NCBI GenBank assembly: GCA_948144175.1
Contig: CANXME010000532.1
Span: 3,037,001 to 3,101,000 of the forward strand
Direction of reading: 5' to 3'
Source of the DNA: Closterium sp. NIES-65
Taxonomy: Eukaryota > Streptophyta > Zygnematophyceae > Desmidiales > Closteriaceae
DNA: 64,000 nucleotides
This document shows positions 26,116-38,065 of the stretch, in pieces. A program made the position numbers and the translations under genes. The notes under the pieces were generated by a model, which was given only the letters and a program-made list of their open reading frames with translations, made no database searches and was not told the origin of the DNA. Position 1 is the first letter of the stretch; each line of letters starts with the position of its first letter.

Positions 26116-29100
26116 TCAAGAAGTGAGCAAGTGAGGCCAAATAGGCACAAGACCTAGCATCGTACAGAAACGTTGATGATCACCAGGCGGAAGTGCCTTG
26201 GTAAAGATATCAGCAGTGTTGGCCTCAGAGGCCACGTAAGCAAGATGCAGCTGACCACGCTGCTGCAGCTCACGAGCAAGGAAGTAGCGAAGAGCAATGT
26301 GCTTCGTACTGTGCTCCAGTCTGTGCTCCCGAAACAAGGCCAGCATGGCCTTTTTGTCTACGTACAGAACTGGAGGAGAACGAGGCGGCTCTCCTAGGTC
26401 AATCAGCAGGTAGGTGAGCCACCGTAGCTCCTGTGCAGCCATGGCCCCCGCGTAGATCTCAGCCTCACAGCTGGAGCCGAGAACATAAGACGAGCGGGTA
26501 GACCGCCACGAAATAGAGCCGGAACCAAGCCTGAAGGTGTAACCCTGTGACGACCGCTGCGTAGCCTGGTCATCAGCCCAAGAAGCGTCAGCGTGACCTG
26601 TGAGGACCACTCGACGTCGCCCTCCAAGCACTAGCCCCAGGCCCGACATACTGCACAAGTAGCGCAACACCCTCTTCGCTGCAGCCATGTGCTCTGGTCG
26701 GTGTCTCCCAGGAGCAACATAGCGTGCCAAGATGCTAAGAGGGTGTGCAAGGTCAGGTCGTTTGCAGGTCATCAGGTACATGAGGCTGCCAACAAGCTCT
26801 GGGTACGGGCCACTCGGCTCTACGGACTCATCCGAAGGCAGAGCTAAGAGCGAGTGGCGAGTAGACAGAGGAGTGGCCTGAGGCGAGGAGTACGTGAAGC
26901 CGAAGCGCTGAAGGACCTGCTGCACCATGTGTGACTGAGTCAGGGTAATGGTGCACTGTGCTCTGTCCCGGGTGATCTGCAAGCCAAGGTAGCTACGCAG
27001 TTCACCCAGGTCTATGCACGTGTGTCTCTTTTGCAGCTCGAAATTCACGTGGGCGAGTCCAGCAGTATCAACAGTGGCAAAGACCAAGTCGTCGACGTAC
27101 ACGAGGATCTAGAACAGCGGCAAAGAGGTGTCGGTGCACAGAAACAGCGACGGGTTGGCACTAGAAGGAGCAAACCCAAGAGCCGCAAGTGTAGTCCTCA
27201 GTGTGTCGTGCCACTCACGGGGCGCCTGGCGGAGAACGTAGACTGGCAGCCGGAGGCTCCACTTGGTACCAGGGGGAAACGACCCAGTGAAGCCAGGTGG
27301 GCGGCGCATCCAGATCTCCTCGTGTAGGCTGCCCTGCAGGAAAGCTGTGCTGAAGTCAAGAGAGTGAAGCTCGTAGTCGCGCTGAGCGGCTATGTACAGC
27401 AACACCCGAAGAGTGGTCATCTTCGGGGTGGGAGAGGAGGTCTGAAAGTAGTCAACTCCTTGCCGCTGACTGAAGCCACGAGCCACGTAACGTGCCTTGA
27501 AGACAGGCGGAGAACCCGGCGGCCGCTTCACCCTGAAAATCTACATGCCACTGACGATGTTCGCCCCAGGTGGGGGAACCTCGTAGACGTAGGTGCCTGT
27601 GGACTTCTAGGAAGCCATCTCTGCGTCCATGAATGACTCTCACTAAGAGGATCAGGGACCCTTAATCGCCTCAGCGTACGATCGAGGAGTCGAGATGTCT
27701 AAAGCATCCGGGTCTCCCTCAGGGGCAATCAGCGTGGACACGAGATGAGGCAAAGCAGCAGCAAAAGACTGGAACTCCTCCTGCCTGTCCTCAAGGACGT
27801 TCGTGATAAGAGCACACTCACCCCCGATGGACGGATGACAGACAGACTCAGACCCAGCAACAAGACTAGCGGCGTAGTCGAGATGACATCGAGCAGCAAA
27901 GTGGACAAGCTTAGCCACTAAGGCAGACGCAGCAGTGGACCCAAAGGAAGGGTTAGTGACAAAAGTAGCCAGGAGACGCGTGATAGTAGGACTGGCAGCA
28001 CAAAGAGAGTCAGAATCAGGGTTAGCAAGAACAGGAAGAGAGGACTGTGGAGAAGACGGCAACGGGACACGCAGAGGAGAAGTGGACGGACGCAGTGCCA
28101 TCTGCTGTGTGCCTGGGACCGCAAGAGGACGCGGACGCAGAACACGACGCCTAGTGCTAGCAGCACAAACAGGCGATGCAGGATGAGACGCAGGCGCGCG
28201 GCGCTCAGCAAGATCTCCAGTAGGACCAGTGTAGGGAGTAGGAGCAGGAAGGGGGGAGGCGGGCTGTAACTGTGACTGCGACGGGACAGGCTGCGGACTC
28301 TCTAAGGGAGGAGCAGGACCAGTAGAGGGCGGGAGACCAAGAACCTGCTCGAGGAGTGGAACGAAGTACGGCCGCGGCCGCGCAGCGTCTCCAGAACCAG
28401 CAGGGACAACACCAGTACCCCCAGCGGCAGCACCAGCGCCAGTAGTACCTCTTGCTCCAACAGCGTCAACTCCAGCACCCTCAGAAGCACCAGCGCCAGC
28501 AGAACCACCAGCGCCAACACCCTCAGTTGCTCCAGCTCCAGCAGGACCGACAGCTACAGTGCCGCCAGCAGCTCGAGCAGTACCTCTAGCAGGACCAACT
28601 CCAGCAGCCCCAACAGCACCTCGAGTCCCAGCAGCTCCGGCACCGCCAGTACGAGTACCTCTCGGACGAGCAGCAGCAGTAGTACCTCCAGCTCCAGCAA
28701 CACGGCTCCAGCGTCGGGCAAACCACTTGTGCAGCTCCTATAGAGAGAGTGGCTCCCGCCTCGACGAAGCACCGCTGGCTGCCACACGAGCAGACCCACC
28801 ACCCCCAGGCTCTGCACCCCCAGGCTCAGCACCCCTAGACTCAGCACCCCCAAACTCAGCACCCCCAAGCTCAGCACCCCAAGACTCAGCACCCCCAGGC
28901 TCCGCACTGTCAGGCTCAGCACCTCTAGACCCAGCACCCGCAGGCTCTTCACCTCTAGCATCATCAAAATCAACAGCTACTTCGACAGGCTTGACTGCGT
29001 CTACCTGGGAAACACTTGATGGGGTAGGACTCTGAGGGGGGAGGGGGTCCACCGGGGGAGGACCTGGTGCAAGGAAGAGCGGTGGCGGGGGGGAGGGCGC

Positions 29101-32015
29101 AGTGCGGTAGGGGAAGAGACAGTAGTAAGGCACCGACACGTTGAAAGTGACGTCCTGGGAGGACAGAACACGGCGCGAGTTGGGGTGGTAATACTGCCAC
29201 CCAGGCGCGTCAGGGGGGAAGCCAAGGAAGACGCAGGGAACAGCACGGGGGGACAGCTTGTCCGCAGACAAGTCGTGAACAAACGCCCGAGATCCCCAGA
29301 CCCGAAACGCAGACGCATCGCCAACCTTCCCCGTCCACCGCAAGGTGGGGGAGGTCTCTGGCAAGGAGACCAGGGGCTGAAGGTTGAGCTGATGCGCTGC
29401 GTACTGAACCGCAAACGGCCACAGAAAATGGGGGGCAGCCACATGGATCTTGGACGTACGAGGGACGTCCATGCCCATGCCAATGCGGCGCTCAGCAATC
29501 CCATTTTGCTGTGGAGAGGTCGGAAGCGTGAAGGTCTGGCGGATGCCCTGTGCACGATAGATGGCTCCCAGACAGGCAGAGGAAAACTCCCCGCCTCTGT
29601 CAGAGTGCAGAAGCAGAACAGGAAAGTCCGAGCCGAAACTCTCTCTGAGCTGGAGACAAGCTGCGCGGATCCAGTCGATCAACACCTCACTGACGTCACC
29701 CTTGTTGCGCAAGGGGAAGACTGTGGTGTAACGCAAGTAGTCGTCAACCACCAACACGAAGTAACGCTCGTGCCCCTGTCCACGGACGCGGGCGGGGCCC
29801 CACACGTCCATGTGGAGAGTCAAGAGTGGAGCCTCTGTCGGAGGAAACTCTGAGGAGTAAGGGGCGGCGCGCTATCGCCCCTCGACGCAGGGGACGCAGG
29901 TAGGGGTAGGCCCTAGAGGTAGGGGAGGGAGAGACCAGGGGAGATCAGAGACAAGGACACGGGAGGCCATGCCTTGGAGACGAGGATGGGAGGGGTGACC
30001 AAGACGGTGGTGCCAAAGGAGAGTCTGGTGGGACAGTAGACGACACGAGCAGGGAGCAGACTCAGGACCAGACCTGGACGCCGCAACAAACACTTGACTC
30101 GTCGTAGTGACCTGACCAGACTCAGCAGTCGGAGGAGACTCAGTAGTAAGTGTGTACATGTGGCCAAGTGTCAGCCTAACCGAGCACACGTGCAGTGGGT
30201 CACCCGCTGACTCGCAGGAGTGAACTGGTCAACCCCCCTATCCTGTAGGTCAGCTCCACTCACCAAGTTCGTAGAGAACGAGGGGAGGTAGAGACCTGAC
30301 AGGGTGCCAAAGGGGGCTGCTGGGCACGGTTAGACAGTGGAGAAGCTAGCAAGGACAGGACCCCTAGAGGGGTCCGCCAGGGAGACTGCAACCGGCCGAC
30401 TGAGCCGCGTAAGAGTGGTGCGGTCTCGTAAGAAGGAGCGGGAAGCACCCGAGTCAAGGGTGAAGGTGGGTAGGGCCTGAGTCGACGTAGTACCTGAGAG
30501 AGCAGACTCACCAGCACCTGGGGCAGCAGACGCACTAGCACCTAGGGTAGTAGACACACTAGCACCTAGTGCAGCACCCTCACTAGCACCTAGAGCAGCA
30601 GTCTACATGCCCGGGTTAGGCGGAACACATAGGTAACAGTCACCCTCAGCACTAGTAGACACAGCATACATGGCAGCAAGAATAGCATCATAGTCAAGAT
30701 CAAAGACGGCAACCTCCGCCCTAGACAGATCTCCCTAGCGAGGGATCTCCGAGGCCTCAGGGATCTGGTGATGCGACGCGTCCGTCAGGCGGTCGAAGCA
30801 GCGCTGGGTGGAGAGCAGGCCACTGCACTGCTCACCAGCGCGGTCGCCGGTACGGAGGACGTAAGTGCAGGGACCAGTACCCCCACCGCGCTGACGCGCA
30901 GCATACCACTCATGAAGCTACTGAGGGGACAGGGTCTTACGACTGCGCTGCTGCTGCTGGTGCGGACCACCATCGGACCCACTCCTCTGTGTAGAGCCGC
31001 GACGAGCTCCACCGCCGCCGCTGCCGCCGCCTCGGTCGCCTCCGCCACCTCCACCGCCTCCGCCACCTCCGCCGCCTCCGCTCCCTCCGCCACCACCGCC
31101 GCCTCCTCCGCCTCCACTGCTGCCATCGCCGCCGCCACCCCTGCCACCACTCCCACCACCACCCCCACCCCCTCCACTGCCTCCACCACCACCTCCACCA
31201 CCCCCGCTAGCCCCTCCAGCTCCCTTGCCCCACTTGCCCTTGCCGGTGCGGCGTCTCTCGCTAGGGGCAGACGCAGCGCCGACCCCGTAGAAACCATCGA
31301 GGTCGGCAGCAGCAGCAGAAGCAACAGAGGGCAAGAGGGGGGAGGGGGAACACCCCTCAAAGACGGGGGTGCAAGGGTCACCACGAGAGGCTCCTATAGC
31401 GACTATGCTCTTCTCTGCTGCTAGGAGGCCTTCTCGAGGAGGTCAACGGTGAGAGTGGTAGGGCAAATAGAGAGGAAGTGGTCCCTGACTACGCGGAGAG
31501 AGTCAGGGAGCCGGGCGACTATGTAGTAGAGGGTGATGTACATGGGGGGGGGGGGTCTTGGCGCAGAACTCAGCAGGAAGCCTAGCACGGTAGCGAGTGT
31601 CACTAGTGCGGAGGTGCGTAATGAGGTTTGCGACTGAGGGAAAGGCAGCAAGGTCAGGGATGAGGTACGGTAGCATGAGGCGGCTCAGTGCAGCAGTGGC
31701 AGGGGAAGAGTAGCGTGCAACTACAGTGTCGTACAAGGTCTGAGCACTCTTGTACTGGCTAAAGTGTGCACGCTCAGTGGTTGGTAAGTGGCAACGCACA
31801 GCAAGTCGGGCAAGAGCATTGCGTGTCGCCCATTGTGAGCAAACAGTGCTGTCAGCAGTAGCAGGCGGGGCAGGGGAGGCACCAGAGGTGAGGTCGAACA
31901 GATAGAGGCCGTCTGTCCTATCGCACTGGAGGAACAGTTGGAGGTCATCGACCCAGACCTCAAAGTCAACAGCACGGCCCTCAGTGTCAAAGGTAAGAAC
32001 ACTAGGGGTAGCCAT
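26116..32015 (-). pseudogene. copia E Gag-Pol, broken
   Basis: It is homologous to the copia B/L/M polyproteins from MATPSVLTFD (ATG at 32015) to LVPIWPHLLTS (stop at 26116-26118). Gag N-terminus is 31503-32015. A Gly-rich part follows at about 31000-31230, then protease (TLDSGAS, about 30440) and GAG pre-integrase (about 30000). Integrase is 28738-29823 (HMDVWGP, LHSDRGGEF and QQNGIAERRIG carry D, D and E). RT N-part is 27109-27531, and RT with YVDD plus RNase H is 26116-27102. Lesions seen include a 12-C tract at about 31544-31555 that shifts the gag frame, TAG at 27106-27108 inside RT (Tyr position), and TAG near 27541 at a Trp position. It cannot make a full polyprotein. Confidence 0.88.
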
Positions 32016-32059
32016 GACTGCAGGGGTCTAGCAAGGAGTGGGCTCACCAGTATGAGTAA

Positions 32060-32570
32060 GTAGGGCCGGGGCGCGTCGGTAGGACTGGTAGTGGCTCAGC
32101 GGCTTGGCTGCTGGGCGGCTCTGCGGTCGGGTGCTGGGCGGCTCGGCGGCTCGGCTGCTGGGCGGCTCAGCTGTCGGACGGCTCGGCGGGTCGGTTGCTA
32201 GGCGGCTCGGCGGCTAGGCGGCTCGGCTGCGAGGCGGCTCGGCGACTTGGCTGCTGGGCGGCTCGGCGGCTCTACTGCTTGGCGGCTCGGCGGCTATGCT
32301 GCTGGGCGGCTCCGTAGAGGCGGCGTCGAGGCCGCGTAGGAGGCGGCGTCGGGGCCACTTAGGGGCGGCGACGGGGCCGCTTAGGGGCGGTAGCGGGGCC
32401 GCGGAGGGACAGCGACGAGGCCGTAAGAGGGCAGCAACTAGGGCCGCTAGAGGGCGGCGACGCAGCCGCGAGAGGGCGGCGACAAGGACGCAAGGGGCGG
32501 CTGCAGGGCCGCTACGGGCAGCGACGGGGCCGCGAACGGTGGTGATGGTGCCGCGAACGGAGGTGACGGG
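32060..32570 (-). repeat. GC-rich repeats in copia E leader
   Basis: Short units such as GGCGGCTCGGCGGCTCGGCTGCTG, passing into GGCGACGGGGCCGCTTAGGGGC, continue up to the junction with piece F at about 32570. Similar repeats occur at 35190-35750. Confidence 0.8.
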
Positions 32571-34867
32571 GCCGCGTCCTCCTGCGGTTCCAGGCACACA
32601 CCAGACGGCACTGCGTCCTTCCACTGCTCCTCTGCGTGTCCCGTTGCCGTCTCCTCCTGAGTCCTCTCTTCCTGTCCTTCCTAACCCTGAGTCTGACTCT
32701 CTTCGTGCTGCGAGTTCTACTGTCACGCGTTTGCTGGCCGTTGTTGTCACTGACCCTTCATTTGAGTCCACTGCTGCGTCTGCCTTAGTGGCTGAGCTTG
32801 TCGACTTCGCAGCTCGCTGCCGTCTAGACTACGCCACTAGTCTTGTTGCTGAATCCGAGTCTGTCTGTTCTCCATTTGTCGAGGGTGGGTGTGCTCTTAG
32901 CACGGACGTCCTTGAGGACAGGCAAGAGGAGTTCCAGTATTTTTTTGCTGCTTTGCCTCATCTCGTGTCCACGCTGATTGCCCCTTAGGGAGACCCAGAT
33001 GCACCAAATATCCCGACTCCTCGATCGTTCGCCGAGGCGATCGAGGGTCCCTACTCCTCACAGTGGCAGTCAGCCATGGATGTAGAGATAGCTTCCTGGA
33101 AGTCCACAGGCACCAACGTCGACGAGGTTCCCCCACCTGGGGCGAACATCGTCAGTGGCATGTGGATTTTCAGGGTGAAGCGGCCGCTGGGCTCTCCGCC
33201 TGTCTTCAAGGCGCGTTACGTGGCTTGAGGTTTCAGTCAGCGGCAGGGAGTTGACTACTTTCAGACCTTCTCTCCCACCCCGAAGATGACCACTCTTCGG
33301 GTGTTGCTACACATAGCCGCTTAGCGCGACTACGAGCTTCACTCTCTTGACTTCAGCACTGCTTTCCTGCAGGGCAGCCTGCACGAGGAGATCTGGCTGC
33401 GCCGCCCACCTGGCTTCACTGGGTCGTTTCCCCCTGGTACCCTGTGGATCCTCCGGCGCCTAGTCTACGGTCTCCGCCAGGTGCCCCATGAGTGGCACGA
33501 CACACTGAGGACTACACTTGCGGCTCTTGGGTTTGCTCCTTCTACAGCCGACCCGTCGCTGCTTCTGCAAATCGACACCTCTTTGTCGCTGTTCAACATC
33601 CTCGTGTACGTCGACGACTTGGTCTTTGCCACTGCTGACACTGCTAGACTCGCCCATGTGAAGTCTGAGCTGCAAAAGAGACACACGTGCACAGACCTGG
33701 GTGAACTGCGGAGCTACCTTGGCTTGCAGATCACTCGGGACAGAGTACGCCGCACCATTACCCTGACTCAGTCACACATGGTGCAGCAGGTCCTTCAACG
33801 CTTCGGCTTCACGTACTCCTCGCCTGAGGTTACTTCTCTGTCTACTCGCCACTCGCTCTTAGCTCTGCCTTCGGATGAGTCCGTAGAGTCGAGTGGCCCG
33901 TATCTAGAGCTTGTTGGCTGCGACCTGCACTCGACCTGACGTGGCATACCCTCTTAGCATCTTGGCACACTTTGTTGCTCCTGGGAGACACAGACCAGAG
34001 CACATGGCTGCAGCTAAGAGGGTGTTGCGCTACGTGTGCAGTACGTTGAGTGGTCCTCACAGATCATGCAGACGCTTCTTGGGCTGACGACCAGCCGAAA
34101 TAGCGGCCGTCACAGGGTTACACCTTCAGCCTTGGCTCCGGCTCTGTTTCGTGGCAGTCTTCCCGCTCGTTTTCTGTTCTCATCTCGAGTTGTGAGGCTG
34201 AGATCTACGCGGGGGCCATGGCTGCACATGAGCTACGCTGGCTCAACTACCTGCTGACTGACCTAGGAGAGCCGCCTCGTTCTCCTCCAGTTCTGTAGGT
34301 AGACAACAAGGCCATGTTGACCTTGTATCGGAAGCACACACAAGAGCACAGAAGAAGCACATTGCTCTCCGCTACTTTCTTGCTTGTGAGCTGCAGCAGC
34401 GTGTTCAGCTCCGTCTCACCTACGTGGCCTCTGAGGCCAACACTGCTGATATCTTCACCAAGGCCCTTCCGCCTTGTGATCATGAGCGCTTCTGTACTAT
34501 GCTAGGTCTTGTGCCTACTTGGCCTCACGTACTCACTTCTTGACCTTGTTTGTACTGTACTCTTTCTATACCTGCACTTGCTTGTTTACATTTATATATA
34601 TGATCTTGCATGTGAACTGGCCTTGTGGCCTTGCTCTTGTGCTCAGGTGGTGTGGTGACGTTGTGATCCACCCTGAGCTTGCTTTGCTTTGCTTGACTGG
34701 TCTTGTGACCCCTTGTTCTCCCCCACTTTGCCTATGGGGGTGTGTTAGGCATTTGTGCTATAGTCTGTGTAGGCTGTAGTGGGGCAGCTCATATGGGGTA
34801 CAACACTTCTGGGTTTACTACTTGTACTCCTCATTTTGCTCAATGCATCCATTCTCGTTTCCGATCA
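32571..34867 (+). pseudogene. copia piece F: pre-RT to RNase H plus 3' LTR, opposite strand
   Basis: Plus-strand copia sequence starts abruptly at PPAVPGTHQTALRPSTAPL (about 32577), with GC leader repeats directly before it, and runs through RT (YVDDLVFATADT, about 33607) to LVPTWPHVLTS (stop 34541-34543). Nonsense changes include TAG at about 32986, TGA at 33226-33228 (Arg position) and TAG at 33322-33324 (Gln position), plus a deletion near 33921. The conserved 3' block (34665-34680), ATGGGGGTG tract and LTR (34743 to about 34867) follow, but the LTR lacks its terminal CA. gag, protease and integrase are missing. It looks like a rearranged fragment rather than a simple insertion. Confidence 0.8.
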
Positions 34868-35187
34868 AGAGGGTCACCATGAGAGGCTCCTACAGCGACT
34901 ATGCTCTTCTCTGCTGCTAGGAGGCGCTCCTCGAGGTGGTCAACGGTGAGTGTGGTGGGGCAAACTGAGAGGAAGTGGTCCTTGACTACGCGGAGAGAGT
35001 CAGGGAGCCGGGTGACTATGTAGTAGAGGGTGATGTACATGGGGGGGGGGGGGGTCTTGGCGCAGAACTCAGTAGGAAGCGCAGTGCGGTTGCGAGTGTC
35101 ACTAGTGCGGAGGTGCGTAATCAGGTCAGCGACTGTGGGAAAGGCAGCAAGGTCAAGGAAGAGGTACGGTAGCATGAGGTGGCTCAA
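34868..35187 (-). pseudogene. orphan copia gag fragment
   Basis: A gag middle segment (LMLPYLFLDLAAF.. THLRTSDTRN.. LAAEKSIVAVGASHGDP) is joined without its first ~100 codons to GC-rich leader on one side, and to the truncated LTR of piece F on the other. Its poly-C run is 14 bases, which stays in frame and adds one proline. It duplicates gag of E and so comes from another copy. Confidence 0.75.
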
Positions 35188-35189
35188 CT

Positions 35190-35754
35190 ATTGGGCTGCT
35201 CGATAGGGGCGGCGTTGGGGCCGCTAGGGGCGGCGAGGGGGCCGCTTCGGGAGGGGAGCGGCGACGGGGCCGTTTAGTGGCGGCGACAGGGCCGCTTAGA
35301 GGCGGCGACAGGGCCGCTTAGGGGCTGCAGCGGGGCCGTTTAGGGGTGGCGATGGGGCCGCGTAGGGTGAGAGGCGGCGATGGGGTCGCTACGGGCGGCG
35401 ACGGGGCCGCTAGGGGCGGCGACGGGGCCGCGTAGGGTGAGAGGCGGCAACGGGGCCGCTAGGGGCGGTGACGTGGCCGCTAGGGGCAGCGACGGGGCCG
35501 CGTAGGGGTGGCGACGGGGCCACGTAGGGTGAGAGGGGGCGATGGGGCCGCTAGGGGCGGCGACGGGGCCGCTAAGGGCGACGTCGGGGCCGCGGAGGGG
35601 CGGCGACGGGGCCGCGGAGGGGCGGCGACGGGGCCGCGTAGGGTGAGAGGCGGTGACGGGGCTGGTAGGGGCGGCGACTGGTCCGCTAAGGGTGGCGACG
35701 GGGCCGCGTAGGGGCGGTGACGGGGCCGCGTAGGGGCGTCAACGAGGCCGCTAG
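35190..35754 (-). repeat. GC-rich tandem repeats (leader type)
   Basis: The ~21-base unit GGCGACGGGGCCGCTAGGGGC, with variants GCGTAGGGTGAGAGGCGGCGA, fills the segment up to element G. It is a leader of the copia E/L/M type. Confidence 0.85.
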
Positions 35755-37298
35755 TGTGAAAATAGGTAGTTAGGAGTAGGAGCCATAGCTAGGTCTTTCC
35801 TAGCTAGGCAAGAATAGTTTAGGAAAAAAAGAGTGGGTTTTTCTTGAAAGCAGCAGGATACATATAGGAAACCCTAAGGGGTTGTACTCACTATAGAGTA
35901 CCCCATTGCAGGCTAGAGAACAATAACATTCTGACACACCCCTATAGCCAAAGTGGGGTGTAATAAGCAGAGCAAGCAAAGCAGAACAAGCTCAGGGTGG
36001 ATCACAATGTCACCACACATTCTGAGCACAAGTTCAAGAAGCAATAGTTTAAAGTTCACAATTATGAGCAAAGCTAGTGGTAGTCACAACGGGCAAGTGA
36101 GGAGGAGGAAAGAGACTATGAGAGGAGAGGAGGTAATGGGCGGCAGCTGAAGCTGCTGGCGCACAGCGCAACTGGAGCAACTGGCACATGGGCAACTGGA
36201 GCAACTGGCACACTGGCAACTGGAGCAACTGGCACAAGGGCTACTGGAGTAACTGGCTCCGCGGCTAAAAGTAGCGGCAGACGAGCAACGGACTCACGGG
36301 CGACTAGAGCAATGGGCTCACGGGCGACTGGCGCAACGGGCTCACGGGCGACTGGCGCAACGGTCTCACGGGCGACTAGAGCTGTTGGCTTTACGACGGC
36401 CACCCCCTTCAACCTCCCCAAACTATCCCACTCCCCCTGACACACACCCGCTGCTACACCGCTAGCTCCACTCCCCCTTCACCCCCCCTTAGTACCACTC
36501 CAACGGCTCCAACAAGTCCACCCCCCCTCAGCGGCAGCTACAGCACAGGGAGACGGAGGAGGAGGAGGAGCACGGAACAGCACACAGTGACTTCACTCCC
36601 ATACCCCTCACCCCCAAACCCTTATTCAGGAGGACGGGCTGTAGGAGGGGTGGGGCGCCAGTAGAAGCACGGGGGAAAGCGGGGAGGGCAGGGGCAGCAA
36701 GGAAAGGGCCGCCCACGGGCCTGGCACAGCCGCCCGAACCGCGCGCAAGCGGCCCGAGCCGCGCGCGGGTCTGGCGCAGCCCGTACGGGCCGCGGACGGG
36801 TCTGGCGCGGCCCGTACGTGCCGCGCGCAGGCTGTACGGGCCGCGCGCAGGCCACGACGGGCGATGGGGGGCGACGCGGAGGTCCCCGTCGCCCGTCACA
36901 GCGCCTCCTGGGAGCGGCGCGCGGAGTGATGGGGCAGAAACCCGCTGCGCGCCTCGGGGCGCACGGCGGGAAGAGAACCGCCGCGCGCCTCGCGGCGCAC
37001 GGCGGGCAGAAAACCGCCGCGCGCCTCGGGGCGCACGGCGGAAAGGGAGAGTAGCAGTTGCAGCGGAAGGAGTGTGGTGGGGCCCACAGGCCAGGAGCTT
37101 ACTGCTCTGATAACCATGTGAAAATAGGTAGTTAGGAGTAGGAGCCATAGCTAGGTCTTTCCTAGCTAGGCAAGAATAGTTTAGGCAAAAAAGAGTGGGT
37201 TTTACTAGAAAGCAGCAAGATACATATAGGAAACCCTAAGGGGTTGTACTCACTATAGAGTACCCCACTGCAGGCTAGAGAACAGTAACATTCTGACA
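35755..37298 (-). mobile_element. element G, non-autonomous LTR retrotransposon (TSD GCTAG)
   Basis: This 1544-base element has 182-base LTRs (35755-35936 and 37117-37298), differing at roughly seven bases. The target GCTAG is duplicated at 35750-35754 and 37299-37303. The primer site reads TGGTTATCAGAGCAG on the minus strand, adjoining 37117. The 3' end keeps the conserved block (core 35988-36003) and purine tract of the copia B family. No protein of more than marginal plausibility is encoded; Ala/Pro/Arg-rich open frames reflect GC content. Three leader hairpins lie at 36942-37041. It must depend on proteins from a full copia. Confidence 0.92.
36942..37041 (-). promoter_or_regulatory. triple leader hairpin of element G
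   Basis: Three 28-base hairpins start at 36942, 36978 and 37014, an exact 36-base period. Read on the minus strand each is 12-base stem CCGCCGTGCGCC, loop CCGA (GCGA in one), and stem GGCGCGCGGCGG, with one G-T wobble. They sit about 60-170 bases after the primer site. The arrangement is the same as in element H. Confidence 0.85.
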
Positions 37299-37534
37299 GC
37301 TAGGGGCCACTAGGGGCCTTGAACGGGCGGCGAAAAAGGCGCGCCTCGGGCAGGAGCGACTGGCGCTCCGGCCAGAAAGGAAAATTTTAGTGGTGGGCCC
37401 AAGGAAGCGTTCCCACTACGGAACCTGCTCTATACTAGCACAAGGTTGGGTACAAGTAGGAAACCGTAGGAAACTGTACCCCATAGTGTCTACCTTAGTA
37501 AAGCCTAGACAAGCTATATAATATGAGTTTGACA

Positions 37535-37724
37535 CGTCGATTCATTACGACCGCCGACCCGATGGATATGCACAAAATCGACACGAAGCAGCGACCGACA
37601 AAATATGAGAAGTGCGAATTTCGCGGCGCAGCTGGACATCGACTCTTGGCGTGTTGGAAGTTGAAGAAGGTACTAGCGGAGCTGGAGGGCAACAACATTT
37701 CGACATCCACGATGGCGAAAAAAG
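37535..37724 (+). pseudogene. gypsy D gag zinc-knuckle segment
   Basis: Between copia E and copia L lies gag sequence of gypsy D containing KYEKCEFRGAAGHRLLACWK. It fits C-x2-C-x4-H-x4-C except that the second Cys is Arg (CGC, one C/T change from TGC). The frame runs on to MAKK where copia L is inserted. Confidence 0.7.
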
Positions 37725-38065
37725 TGTGAAGAATGAGAACGAGAATGGATGAACTATGAATGAAGTGGGTACAAGTACTAACCCTAATTGGGTTGTACCC
37801 CCTATGGGATACCCCACTACAGCCTACACAAAAGTATAAGCTATATGACATTCTGACACACCCCCATAGGCAAAGTGGGGGAGAACAAGGGGTCACAAGA
37901 CCAGTCAAGCAAAGCAAAGCAAGCTCAGGGTGGATCACAAAGTCACCACACAGTCCGAGCACAAGGTCAAGGCCACAAGGCGAGTTCACATGCAGGAGGA
38001 GACATATATATATAAGGCTAAACAAGCAAGAGTAGGTATATATATATGCAAGAGTACAAGCAAGG

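Larger units (their letters stand above)
25795..37534 (-). mobile_element. copia E, minus strand (TSD CGTCG), with later insertions in its leader
   Basis: The 3' LTR is 25795-25920 (126 bases). The 5' LTR lies at about 37434-37534 and has lost ~26 bases next to its primer site. The target CGTCG is duplicated at 25790-25794 and 37535-37539. Coding sequence runs 32015 down to 26116, and the conserved 3' block (core 25981-25996) precedes the 3' LTR. The leader is expanded by rearranged piece F, a second gag fragment, and element G (35755-37298). A remnant of the leader hairpin module (GGCGCGCC next to five A's on the plus strand) remains near 37337-37350. Confidence 0.9.

Noticed and set aside
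30768-31424. Long frame opposite copia E gag, and similar ones at 42805-43504 and 61562-62707
   Set aside because: They are antisense shadows of the Gly-rich gag segment and read as Ala/Thr or Pro runs with no independent homology.
36528-37148. 206-codon Ala/Arg/Pro frame in element G
   Set aside because: It is composed of the hairpin and GC repeats and crosses into the LTR; the related element H does not preserve it as a protein.
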